From LD21 sp963715785 (lineage in GTDB: Bacteria; Bacteroidota; Bacteroidia; Bacteroidales; VadinHA17), in the NCBI GenBank assembly GCA_963715785.1, contig OY970276.1, positions 1,674,001-1,738,000 on the forward strand: a DNA stretch of 64,000 nt, read 5' to 3'. Below the pieces are notes generated by a model. It was not told the origin of the DNA and did no database searches. It saw nothing but the letters and a program-made list of their open reading frames with translations. Each line of letters opens with the position of its first letter. Position 1 is the first letter of the stretch. Shown one piece after another: positions 36,528 to 46,432 of the stretch. The position numbers were made by a program, and so were the translations under genes.

Positions 36528-36562
36528 TTTAAAATGATTAAAATCTCAGACTGCTCAGTTAT

Positions 36563-36856
36563 TTACTCCGGAGTAAGATAATCTTTAAGAGAATTGACAT
36601 ACTCGCTGAATTTTAGTTTACCCACTGATGTTATACTGCAGAGGGTCTGGGGATAGTTATTCCTGAATTTTTTTACGACTTCAATGTACCCGGCTTCCTT
36701 CAGTTTTGTAATCTGAATGCTCAGGTTACCTGCAGTTGCACCAGTTTGTTCCCTGATATATGTAAATTCAGCAACTTCTGTCCCCATTAGAAGGGAGACT
36801 ATTGCCAGTCGCAGCTGTGAATGCAAGATCGGATCGAGCTCCTTAAATCGTGTCAT
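36563..36856 (-). CDS. Small winged-helix transcriptional regulator
   Basis: A 97-residue protein: LHSQLRLAIVSLLMGTEVAE, then FTYIREQTGATAGNLSIQIT and KLKEAGYIEVVKKFRNNYPQ form the winged helix-turn-helix of the PF13601/ArsR-MarR-like one-domain regulators. The start overlaps the end of the upstream membrane-protein gene by 14 nt, so the two are translationally coupled. This regulator/membrane-protein pair is common in Bacteroidota. It probably controls itself and the TonB receptor that follows. Confidence 0.88.
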   Translation of the reverse strand: MTRFKELDPILHSQLRLAIVSLLMGTEVAEFTYIREQTGATAGNLSIQITKLKEAGYIEVVKKFRNNYPQTLCSITSVGKLKFSEYVNSLKDYLTPE

Positions 36857-37430
36857 GATTTACCTTGTTTTTAAGCATATATCCCGGAATAAGATACCCG
36901 ATGAGCATAGCAACCGGGGTTCCAAGCGGCTCAAGATCTGGTCCGGCAAAATGAACCAGGAGTGCCACTATCCAGAAGCAAATACCTCCCAGAATGAGTG
37001 GTTTGAATTTGATGATGAATCCTGAAAGAAATGTTGGGAACCCGGCAAGCAGAAGAATATACGGTGTAACCGATTCCATACTTTTTGACTGTACAATGAA
37101 GAGTACGGTTGCTGCTAAAAAAAATCCGATCCATGTCCACATGTATAAAGTTGAAGCATATGTATGAACTTTTGCTTTTCGTCCGTTAACAAATCCGTAA
37201 ATCATCGATACAAAAGAACCCGGAATCACCAGGGTCCATACTATATAAGGATGTTGATATCCGGTATACTTTGCAAGGAGCCATGCAGAAAGGCTGCAAA
37301 AAGTTATCAGCCATCCCCAGAACAGTAAATGAAAGCTTCCCTGGTTGATGTCGACTTTGGTCTTGTTGATCATTTCTGTTATGATTTTAAGGCTTTCTTC
37401 GCCCGTCATCATTTTTTCGTCGTTTTCCAT
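36843..37430 (-). CDS. Multi-pass membrane protein coupled to the winged-helix regulator
   Basis: A 195-residue protein with a soluble N-terminal region (1-30) and about six transmembrane helices (LLFWGWLITFCSLSAWLLAK, PYIVWTLVIPGSFVSMIYGF, WTWIGFFLAATVLFIV and others). No enzymatic motif. Gene order with the overlapping regulator suggests it senses or transmits a membrane signal, but this is context only. Confidence 0.8.
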   Translation of the reverse strand: MENDEKMMTGEESLKIITEMINKTKVDINQGSFHLLFWGWLITFCSLSAWLLAKYTGYQHPYIVWTLVIPGSFVSMIYGFVNGRKAKVHTYASTLYMWTWIGFFLAATVLFIVQSKSMESVTPYILLLAGFPTFLSGFIIKFKPLILGGICFWIVALLVHFAGPDLEPLGTPVAMLIGYLIPGYMLKNKVNHDTI

Positions 37431-37539
37431 AATAATGTTTATTTTTATGTTTTTGCCTATTATGAATGTAAATATGTCACAAATATAAACTAGTTTATAA
37501 TATAAACCAAATAATTCTTTAATTATTTTAACATGACGA

Positions 37540-37600
37540 ATTATTTTTTACCACAAAGGAACTCTAAGGTTATCACAAAGGGACACAAAGGAAACAATAG
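37540..37600. repeat. Dispersed intergenic CACAAAGG repeat
   Basis: TTTACCACAAAGGAACTC and TTATCACAAAGGGACACAAA resemble the left half of the 33550 repeat. It lies in the divergent gap 37431-37669, which otherwise has no gene. Confidence 0.5.
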
Positions 37601-37669
37601 CTTAGTGCACAATACACACGGAAATGCGACCCAAACTTTAGTCACTTTAGACACTCCAAACTATTAACT

Positions 37670-38021
37670 ATGGGACTGATTCAGATCGAAAATATGGAGT
37701 TTTACTCCTTCCACGGGCATTTTAAGGAAGAGACGGATTGTCGGAAACAAGTTTCTTGTAGATCTGACCATCGAAACCGACATGAAGGTGCCTGCTTCGA
37801 GTGACAACCTGAAAGATGCCGTAAATTATCAGAGAGTTTATGATATTGTGAAGACGCAGATGGAGATGAAATCTCATCTGCTTGAGCATATAGCAGGACG
37901 CATCCTGGATGCCGTATATGCTGAGATGGAAGGAGTGGAAAAGATTACAGTAAAAGTCTCTAAAATGAATCCACCCATGGGTGGAAAGATCGGTTCCGTG
38001 AGCATAGTTATGAGCCGTTAG
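37670..38021 (+). pseudogene. folB: Dihydroneopterin aldolase interrupted by one inserted base
   Basis: ATG at 37670 reads MGLIQIENMEFYSFHGHFKE, the family's N-terminal strand with the HG motif. One extra base near 37730 (GAGACGG where GAGCGG fits) then shifts the frame. The rest is VGNKFLVDLTIETDMKVPAS, YQRVYDIVKTQM, LLEHIAGRILDAVY and KMNPPMGGKIGSVSIV, including the catalytic-region Lys near MNPPM. FolB converts dihydroneopterin to the folate precursor 6-hydroxymethyl-dihydropterin. The corrected protein is about 117 residues, full length. A one-base lesion in a folate-pathway gene suggests a sequence error. Confidence 0.82.
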
Positions 38022-38112
38022 GTGCGCTCACCGGTATTTTCTATGATATTACCGATTTTTTCATTGAAAACCAGCCATTATTCAATTCCTTTGTAAAATA
38101 TTGCAAAATATT

Positions 38113-39861
38113 ATGAGCAAAACTGTTTCTCAATCTTCCGGGAAAATCAGTGCCAAACCCGGTCTCTTTAGTTTACTTAAACCTTATTCCGGTTTGGTAA
38201 CCATTCTGATCATCATGGCGCTTCTTGGAAGTGGCATAAATATGCTGATACCGAAAATCATTGCTCATGGTATTGATTCTTATACAGCAAACAGGTTTAA
38301 TACCGGTTCTGTTATTTTCCAGTTTCTTTTAGCCGGGTCCGGCATCTTTATATTTACATTGCTGCAAAACATCACCCAGACATACGCTTCAGAAAAAGTG
38401 GCAAAGGACCTGCGCACTAAACTTTCTGTTAAGATTTCGCAGCAGAGTTATACCTACGTTCTTAAATCCAATCCCTCAAAATTGTTAACTAACCTGACAT
38501 CGGATATCGATTCGGTAAAAATGTTTGTCTCGCAGGCTTTTGTTACAATTATTTCTTCTGTATTCGTAATTGCTGGTACATCAGTACTACTAATCTCCAT
38601 AAACTGGAAACTTGCCTTGACCGTCATTTCTATTGTTCCAATAATCGGAGGAACTTTTTTCTTCGTTTTGAAAAAGGTAAGGGTATTATTCAGGAGGGGC
38701 AGGGAGGTTATTGATTCACTCAACAAGATTATAAATGAGAGCATAATGGGTTCGGCATTGATCAGGGTTCTAAACTCACAGCAGCCCGAGAGCATGAAAT
38801 TCCTTGAATCAAATCTTGAATCGCGTAATCTTGGGTTATCTATACTGCGAATGTTTGCCACGCTGATCCCTGTAATTATGTTTGTATCTAACCTGGCTGT
38901 TGTGACTATCCTTGCCCTAGGGGGTCATTTTGTTGTTTTGGGCACTATGTCTCTCGGCAATTTTGCTGCTTTCAACAGCTATCTTATGCTGCTTATATTC
39001 CCAATCCTGATGATCGGCTTTATGAGCAATATTATTGCCCAGGCAACCGCCTCATATACAAGAGTTAGTGAAGTGCTGGAGGCGCCGGTAACAGAAAAAG
39101 AGGGAATCATAGACAGCGACATAAAAGGAAATATAAGCCTGAAAAATGTTTCACTGTTTTATGGAGATAAGCCCATCTTGAAAAATATTTCATTCTCAAT
39201 AAAAGCCGGAAGCAAGACTGCAATTATAGGACCTACGGCAGCAGGAAAGAGTCAGCTGCTGTATCTGCTTACAAACCTCATATCACCCGATTCAGGAACA
39301 ATTGAGCTTGACGGGATAAGTACCGATAATTATACCAGGGAGATCTTCCACAGTCAGATTGGCTTTGTATTTCAGGATAGTGTAATATTCAACATGAGCC
39401 TCCGTGAGAATATCGCTTTCAATGATAAGGTTACTGACGAATCTCTGGAAAAAGCTATTGCAACGGCTGAACTGAGTGATTTTATTGATTCACTGCCTCA
39501 AAAACTCGATACAATAGTTTCAGAACGCGGAACAAGTTTGTCGGGAGGTCAGAAACAGCGCATTATGCTGGCCCGTGCACTGGCAATAAATCCGAAGATT
39601 CTGCTTCTTGATGATTTTACCTCGCGTGTGGATAAGAAGACTGAAAACAAAATTCTCTGCAATCTCGAGAACAATTATCCTGGTCTGACACTTATATCGG
39701 TAACACAGAAGATTGCTCCTGTAAGGCATTTTGAACAGATCATACTCCTGATGGAAGGTGAAGTAATTGCCACAGGAAGGCACAATGAATTAAAAGAGAG
39801 CTCGCCTGAATATATTCAGATTTACAGTTCACAAAGAAGTACGCAACACTATGAATTATAA
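38113..39861 (+). CDS. ABC exporter subunit A with degenerate ATPase site
   Basis: ATG at 38113 is preferred over a TTG 12 nt upstream, giving 582 residues. It has six transmembrane helices (about 20-310), then a nucleotide-binding domain: Walker A GPTAAGKSQ, Q-loop FVFQDS, signature LSGGQKQR, Walker B ILLLDDFTSR. Asp replaces the catalytic Glu after Walker B, and the H-loop His is Gln (SVTQK). Family knowledge: heterodimeric exporters of the TM287/288 and BmrCD type have exactly this asymmetry. The next gene overlaps by 11 nt and supplies the partner. Confidence 0.92.
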   Translation: MSKTVSQSSGKISAKPGLFSLLKPYSGLVTILIIMALLGSGINMLIPKIIAHGIDSYTANRFNTGSVIFQFLLAGSGIFIFTLLQNITQTYASEKVAKDLRTKLSVKISQQSYTYVLKSNPSKLLTNLTSDIDSVKMFVSQAFVTIISSVFVIAGTSVLLISINWKLALTVISIVPIIGGTFFFVLKKVRVLFRRGREVIDSLNKIINESIMGSALIRVLNSQQPESMKFLESNLESRNLGLSILRMFATLIPVIMFVSNLAVVTILALGGHFVVLGTMSLGNFAAFNSYLMLLIFPILMIGFMSNIIAQATASYTRVSEVLEAPVTEKEGIIDSDIKGNISLKNVSLFYGDKPILKNISFSIKAGSKTAIIGPTAAGKSQLLYLLTNLISPDSGTIELDGISTDNYTREIFHSQIGFVFQDSVIFNMSLRENIAFNDKVTDESLEKAIATAELSDFIDSLPQKLDTIVSERGTSLSGGQKQRIMLARALAINPKILLLDDFTSRVDKKTENKILCNLENNYPGLTLISVTQKIAPVRHFEQIILLMEGEVIATGRHNELKESSPEYIQIYSSQRSTQHYEL

Positions 39862-41616
39862 TTTAAATCAGTCCTCGGATCAGGCTCAGCAGAAAAAATC
39901 AAATCTGGCATCACTCCGGAAGCTGATAACACTTATCGGGGAAGAGCGGCGTAACCTTACAATAGCTTTTGCTGCCATATTTCTGAATGCCGGTCTAAAT
40001 TTATTAGGGCCATACCTGATTGGTTATACGATCGACACATATATTCAGACAAAACAATATTCAGGAGTATTATTATTTGCAGGCATACTCCTTGGCTTAT
40101 ATGTTGTGGCTTTTGTGGTGAACTATACCCAGATGCTCATGATGGGCGGCATTGGGCAACGTATGTTATACAGCTTGCGCAATGCTGTCTTTAATAAGCT
40201 GCAGAACCTTCCGGTTGATTTTTTTAACCAGAACAAAGCCGGTGATCTGATTTCGCGCATTAATAACGACACTGATAAAGTAAACCAGTTTTTTTCACAG
40301 TCACTGATGCAGTTCATTGGCAGTACAATTACGATGATCGGTGCGGGTGTTATCCTGTTGTGCATAAATCTTCCGCTTGGTCTTGCCGCCCTGACGCCTG
40401 CCCTGGTAGTCTGGATATTCACAAAATCCACATCAAAGTGGGTAAAGCACCGGAATGCCGATAGTGCAAGAAGCACCGGTAATTTAAGCGCTGAAATACA
40501 GGAGAGTCTTGCCAATTTTAAAGTGATCATTGCTTTCAACCGCCGTGATTATTTCCGTAAGCGCTTTGAAGAGGCAAATAAGGACAATTACACAAAATCC
40601 GTAAAAGCAGGCATCGCAAATAACATGTTTATGCCGGTTTACACTCTGGCAGCAAATCTAGGTCAGCTCATTGTCCTGGCGCTTGGAATATTTTTAATTA
40701 TTAAAGGACATTTTACTATAGGTTTGCTGATAAGCTTTATAGCATATGTCACCAATTTCTATAACCCGTTAAGACAGCTGGCAGCCTTGTGGGCAAACTT
40801 TCAGGTAGCGATGGCGGGATGGGACCGTATTTCCCTGTTATTGTCACTGGAGACCAACCTCCAGGTAGTTGATGATCCCAGACTGCGAAACAGCTTCGTC
40901 GTATCTTCATTTTAAAAATGTATCATTCAAGTATCCCAATGGCAAAGATGTACTTCATAAAGTAAGCTTTGATCTGGAACGGGGCAAGACCTATGCATTT
41001 GTAGGTCCTACCGGTGGAGGCAAAACTACCACAGCATCCCTTATTGCCAGGTTATATGATGCAAGCAAGGGATCCATTCTGCTGGACGGCAGGGACATCC
41101 GATCCTATACGCCTGAGGAACGCACCAGTAAAATAGGGTTTATTCTTCAGGAGCCATTTTTATTCTCGGGTACCGTAAGGGACAATATTATATATGGAAA
41201 CCCGGAATATAAGAATTTTACCAACGGACAACTTACCAGAAGCTATTTCCGAGTCAGGTCTCCAGTCCCTTATTGAACGATTTGAACAGGGTCTGGATAC
41301 CAAGGTACAAACGACGGGTGATGGTATAAGCCTTGGCCAGAAACAACTCATTGCTTTCATGAGGGCAGTCCTTCGGAAGCCTGAGCTGCTGATACTGGAT
41401 GAAGCCACAGCAAATATTGATACAGTTACCGAGCAGTTGCTCGACAGTATACTTAAAAAACTGCCGGAATCGACTACTCGCGTAATAATAGCTCACCGAC
41501 TGAATACGATTGAAAATGCTGACGAGATTTTCTTTGTGAATACAGGCAAGGTCATTCCTGCGGGTTCATTCAATGATGCTATAAATCTGCTTCTGCATGG
41601 GAAAGTTGAGAGCTGA
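39851..41616 (+). pseudogene. ABC exporter subunit B, reading frame broken twice by single bases
   Basis: The membrane domain (39851-40900) is intact. One base is missing near 40880 (the frame resumes at ETASSYLHFKNVSFKYPNG). One is extra near 41240 (an A in ACCAGAAGCT, after which ISESGLQSLIERF continues). The nucleotide-binding domain has Walker A GPTGGGKTT, canonical Walker B LLILDEAT and H-loop IIAHR. The signature is altered to ISLGQKQ. This complements subunit A, which has a good signature but degenerate Walker B, so the pair would have one active and one inactive site. No nonsense codons occur in the corrected frame, so sequence errors are likely. Confidence 0.85.
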
Positions 41617-41699
41617 GTTTTCGTCTTTTTTTAAACTTAACCCTTTCCCCGGCCCCTTCCCTTTTATAACTTAACCCTACCCCCGCTTTGGATTCGTCT

Positions 41700-41835
41700 G
41701 CAATTGATAATTACTTTTTTGATTAAGGCTAAGGCAAAGGTAAAGGCAGAGGCAAAGCCATCCTCAACCTCATCCTCATCTCTGCGACCTTTGCGCCTGC
41801 TTAGCGTGCTTTGCGGTTAAAAAGGACTTTTTCAA
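41700..41835. repeat. Dispersed intergenic repeat ending TTTGCGGTTAAAAAGGAC
   Basis: Purine-rich short repeats (GGCTAAGGCAAAGGTAAAGG) are followed by CTGCGACCTTTGCGCCTGC and CTTTGCGGTTAAAAAGGAC. The last 19 bases are identical to the end of the 33550 repeat. The gap 41617-41901 contains no gene. Confidence 0.6.
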
Positions 41836-41901
41836 CAGCTCCGGCGGGGGGAAAGGGTTTAGAGAAGAAAATAGAGTCGAATTGCTTGGGGTGAAAGGGT
41901 T

Positions 41902-42454
41902 TTACTTCATGAATCCCGAAATATCTACTACCGACAGAAGGCAATTTCTGTCATCACCCGTAACCACACCTTCCATATATACTTTACATAGAGGGTTCCC
42001 GTCATAACCCAGAGTTACTTCGCATGACTCTTTACCATTTTTTGAATAGACTTTACTGAAAAACGCGTCGAACACAGGACGTGAATCTTCGGAAACGAAA
42101 AGCTTAAAATTACTGTTTACCAGACTATATCGCTTGTCTCCAAGCATTTCCGCAGCCTGTAAAATTCAGTTCACAAATCGATCCTTCAGGATCGAGAGTA
42201 AAATAGCCCATGGGAGCGAAATCGTATAGCATTGTATACTTCTTAAGAGCTGTTTCTGCCGTTTCATTTGCCTGAATCAGCTCTTCATTCTGCATTTCCA
42301 GTTCTATCTGGTGAACCTGAAGTTCATGAAGCAGCTTGATGGCATCAGTTTCAATGGCAAGCTTTTCCATTTTAACCTGCTTCTTTTTCAATAAATCTTC
42401 TGCCTTTCTTCGCAGCATCTGATCATCAGTAAAATTTCGTTTTTCTTTATTCAT
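41902..42454 (-). pseudogene. Small PAS-domain protein, one-base frameshift
   Basis: The first frame (from 42454) has a coiled coil (LLHELQVHQIELEMQNEELI) and the start of a PAS domain (LYDFAPMGYFTLDPEGSICE). Removing one base near 42150 continues it as MLGDKRYSLVNSNFKLFVSE to FSKVYSKNGKESCEVTLGYD and a stop at 41902. The whole would be about 183 residues. This coiled-coil plus PAS plan is usual for small signalling proteins encoded after CheB-CheR-PAS genes. It begins 8 nt after that gene. Confidence 0.75.
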
Positions 42455-42461
42455 ATTGATA

Positions 42462-45396
42462 TTATTTTTTTATTGCCAGTATCATTCCACTGGGTACTTT
42501 AAAATTATCATGCAGTATACTTACAGTTAAGTCAGCATCAATGGATTTGCCTTCTGCTGTTATCACCTGCATCTTTAACCTGGTTTCCTTTGATTCCTGC
42601 AATATTTTATTCAATTCGTTATTGTTTTTTTCCTGTAATTTTCAGGAATTAACATTTGAATATAACTCTTGTTAAGTATTTCCTCCGGCTTTTTGCCGAA
42701 ATATTTTTCTGCAGCAGGATTTACCTCAAGTATTTTCAAATCGGTCGACAATTTAATAATAATATTTGAAGCAGATTTAAGAAGAAGCTTATTCAGCTGT
42801 TCGGTTTCATGAAGTTTCACTTCAACCTCTTTGAGATCAGATATATTGAAAAATGTAATTACAACTCCGTCAATTTTGTCATCGAGTGTACGATATGGCA
42901 TAATTCGAATAGAAAACCAGCGACCATCGTTTGTCGGAATCTGTTTCTTTATAAATGTAAGTGTCCTAAGCACTGTAAGAATATCGACGGATAAATCGGG
43001 ATAAATAAGATCTGAAACCAGATCTGTAAATGGTCTGCCGATATCGCTTTTTATAAGCTTGAATATTTTTACTGCCTGCAATGTAAATCTTCGGATATTC
43101 AGATCTTTATCAAGAAACAGGGTAGCAATGTCTGTGCTGTTAAGAAGGTTTTTCATATCATTATTCACTCTCGTGAAATCATCCACCTTCGATTGCAGTT
43201 CAGCATTGAGTGTTTGAAGCTCTTCATTCAGGCTCTGCATCTCTTCTTTAGAACTCATAAGTTCTTCATTGGTAGATTGCAGTTCTTCGTTTGTTGATTG
43301 AAGTTCCTCGTTTGTAAATTTCAATTCTTCCTGTGAAGATTGCATAGCTTCAAGAGTATCCTGAATTTTTTCCCGGGCATATTTTAACTCTTTCTCGAGC
43401 TCTAGTTGCCTGATATTATCAATGACTTTTTCTTTCTTTTCGCTCTGCCATCTTTGTATCGGAGAGTATCCTGCAGATCTTTAAAGATCACTAAAAGCTT
43501 ACCATTTAAAGGTTCAGGTTTCTCAATCCACTGAATGCTTATATTTAATGTATGTGCGCTTCCATTTGTGCCTACTTTTATATTACGCAGAATTACAGAT
43601 TGCTTTTTCAATACAGCCTTGCGGAATGCAACAGGAAATTCACTGCGCAGTCCTTCACGCAGCATTGCAAAAATATTCATATTTGCTTTTCCGACAGCCG
43701 GTTCTAAATATTTTCCCGTATGTCCGCTTATATAAATTATATCTCCGGTTTCATTCACAAGAACTCCGGCCGGTGAATAATTCTGTAGCAAAAGCTGATC
43801 AGCAAGAGTCTGAATATTCTGAGCGGAAGCGGATAGTGATCTCTTTTTCATTTGTTAACAGATTTCGTTTTTGAATATGTGGCAGGGAAGTCAAACAGAT
43901 CCGGCAGTCAGAAGGGTAACGGCACGTTTAAAAATTTTCCATTTCAGATCCATAGATGTAAAGAGATGACTCTGGGTTCCAAGAGTTTCTGAACTCCCCA
44001 GCACCATGATACCTTCTGAATTCAGACTATAATAAAACAGGCCGATCATCTTCTTTTGCAGCTCTGGTTCCATATAAATCAAAAGGTTCCTGCAAGAAAG
44101 GATATCGATCTTTGTAAAGGGCGGATGCATTAAAATATTGTGCTGTGCAAAGACAACCTTTTCTCTTATTTCGGTATTTATAAAATATCCATCTTCGGTT
44201 TTCAGGAAAAATCGTTTAAGCCGTTCCTGCAGAAACATGTTCCTCAATACTTGCAGGGAAAATTCCTTTTCTTGCTATCTCAATTGCTTCATTATCAAGA
44301 TCAGTAGCAAAAATCTGCAGATGAAAATCCTCCATGAGGATTGATCTTTTCAAGAGCTTCTTTAAATACAATTGCCAATGAGTATGCTTCTTCACCTGTG
44401 GAACATCCCGGGACCCATGCACTGAAGAATAGAACCTGGTTCAAGCTTTGTTATTATATCAGGCAAAATAGTTTCCTTCAGTTTTTCCCATACGGCTGTA
44501 TCGCGGAAAAAATTTGTTACACCGATAAGCAGTTCCTTGAAGAGGATCTCAACTTCCTTTGGATTTTCAAGCAGAAACTGAGCACGTATGTGGCAATCTT
44601 GTCAATTTTATGAACATTCATCCGACGCTCAATCCGCCGGTAAATTGTATTTTTTTTATATAATGAAAAGTCATTTCCGGTATAAGTCCGGAGCAGATTA
44701 ATTATTTTTTCAAGAGAGCTTTTGTCTTTAATTTCGATTTCTGCGTCTGTTCTGAGTATAGGAATACGTTTAAGGAATTCTGTAAGCCTGGAAGGAAGTT
44801 CTGATGGCGAAGCTACAATGTCAGGAGAAACCGAATCTATAGCATTTCGGGGCATGCTGTCGAATTTTGCAGTTCCGGGCTCCTGAACCATAATAATCCC
44901 GTTTTTTTCTTTCATCGCCCGTAATCCCAAGCTGCCATCGGAACCCATTCCTGATAGAATAACTCCAACAGCAAGCTCTTTTCTGTCTTCAGCCAGCGAG
45001 TACATGAAATAATCGATGGGCAGGCGCTGTCCCTCTTGCCTGAACCGGTTTATGCAGATGAAGAATCCCTCCTGAAATTGACATTGTTTTATTAGGAGGG
45101 ATAACATAAACACAATTTGGAAATACAACCATACGATCTTTTACCTGAAATACTTTCATTCTGCATACCCTTTGAAGAAGCTCGGGCAGCATACCCTTAT
45201 GTGTTGGATCGAGATGTTGTACGACAACATAAGCCAGCCCGCTGTATTCAGCCACATTTGACAGAAATTGTTCAATTGCTTCCAATCCGCCTGCTGAGGC
45301 ACCAATTCCTACAATGGGAAACAGACCCGCGCCAGAATCTGTTTTTTTTTCACCAGGAGTTGCTGTTGTTTTAGTATGAGCAGTTTTCGCTGACAT
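42462..45396 (-). pseudogene. CheB-CheR-PAS hybrid signalling protein, frame broken at about eight single-base sites
   Basis: Read across frames in order: the CheB methylesterase domain (VGIGASAGGLEAIEQFL, VVVQHLDPTHKGMLPELLQR, VILSGMGSDGSLGLRAMKE with the Ser-His-Asp triad), the CheR methyltransferase domain (YRRIERRMNVHKI, FFRDTAVWEKL, WVPGCSTGEEAYSLAIVFKE, FATDLDNEAIEIARKG, KIDILSCRNLLIYM), a PAS domain, a coiled coil of NEELQSTNEEL repeats, and two more PAS domains ending near VPSGMILAIKK (stop at 42462). Frame changes lie near 45033, 44588, 44435, 44350, 44235, 43900-43860, 43450 and 42632. All look like single-base indels and I see no nonsense codon. The family forms large cytosolic sensor proteins feeding two-component pathways. 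Confidence 0.8.
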
Positions 45397-45405
45397 TTTC
45401 TGTTA

Positions 45406-46299
45406 TTAATCGTTTTTACTGATCTTTTTAAAATCATTCATGTTAAAGCCATCACCGTTATCATTTGTGATTTTCCTGAAATTGTAATAATAAAGGTTTC
45501 CTTCCTGATCGAATATCATTTCAAAGCATTTTCCGGCTCCTGTATCAATTGCCGGACCCACATGAAAATGGAATAATGTATTCCCGGGGTTAGAAGCGAG
45601 TTCTTCCTTAATCTCAGAGGCAGAAAGAAGCTTAACGTTATACGGATAGACTTTTTTGATTTTCTCCTGTGTATTAACAGTTGAAGCCATTTTATCTTTA
45701 TTCATCAACAGATACTTGTCTTTGAATCCCGTTTTGTTGTAGAATTTCAGGCCATTTAATGAAATAGGGAAACGATTGTTCTCGAGATTTTTTAAATGTA
45801 TCTGGAAGAATTTTATAATTGCTGGTATAGCATATTCATAATCGGTTCCATCATCACCTTTGTACGAGACAGGGATGCTACAAAATTCCGGCATTTTTTT
45901 CAGATTTCCTGATGCATCGCCAAGTAAGAGATTAATATAATTATATTTTACACCTGCCGGATCTTTATTAAATGCGCCATCCATGAGTACTATAAATGAA
46001 TATTTAGGATCGGTCCTCCTTTTTTCAAACTCATTTCGGTCGATGAACTCATAGCCAGTGGATTTCCAGTATTTCTGAACAGCATCTTTAATAAAGGCAT
46101 TATAAAAGGTTACTCCGTCTTGAAAAACAATGCAGGTTTTGGAGTTTTTGAATATTCTGAGTTGTTGCTTTGAAGCCAGAGGGGCATTCGAAAATAATCC
46201 CAGACACAGAATCCCAAAATAAAAAACCAGAATATATTTTTTCAATAATCTTCTGGCAGTTAATCCTGTATCAGAGGACTTTAATTTCAAATCTATCAT
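45406..46299 (-). CDS. Conserved-type protein of unknown function, single N-terminal membrane segment
   Basis: The start was moved to ATG 46299 (MIDLKLKSSD), because the longer frame from 46344 begins upstream of the predicted -7 element and transcription start. The result is 297 residues with a hydrophobic segment KYILVFYFGILCLGLFSNAP, then an alpha/beta domain (CIVFQDGVTFYNAFIKDAVQ, YSFIVLMDGAFNK). The C-terminus has LFHFHVGPAIDTGAGKCFEM. I do not recognise a family. It is the first gene after box A, and CheB-CheR-PAS follows 10 nt later. Confidence 0.65.
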   Translation of the reverse strand: MIDLKLKSSDTGLTARRLLKKYILVFYFGILCLGLFSNAPLASKQQLRIFKNSKTCIVFQDGVTFYNAFIKDAVQKYWKSTGYEFIDRNEFEKRRTDPKYSFIVLMDGAFNKDPAGVKYNYINLLLGDASGNLKKMPEFCSIPVSYKGDDGTDYEYAIPAIIKFFQIHLKNLENNRFPISLNGLKFYNKTGFKDKYLLMNKDKMASTVNTQEKIKKVYPYNVKLLSASEIKEELASNPGNTLFHFHVGPAIDTGAGKCFEMIFDQEGNLYYYNFRKITNDNGDGFNMNDFKKISKND

Positions 46300-46325
46300 T
46301 ATACTGTTATATAGTTTCAACATCA

Positions 46326-46389
46326 TAAAAATGATGGTTTTCATAAAGTAAAATGTTACAAAATTTTTGTAAAATATTACATAATTTAC
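46326..46389 (-). promoter_or_regulatory. Box A: shared direct-repeat promoter
   Basis: On the minus strand GTAAATTATGTAA, 13 nt, TTTTGTAA, 22 nt, then the -7 element CATTTTTA (46326-46333). Spacing is identical to the other six boxes. It drives the operon 45406-46299, CheB-CheR-PAS and the PAS protein. Confidence 0.75.
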
Positions 46390-46432
46390 AGGTAGCCTAA
46401 GTTGCCTAAGCCATTAAAAATTATGTAGTCAT

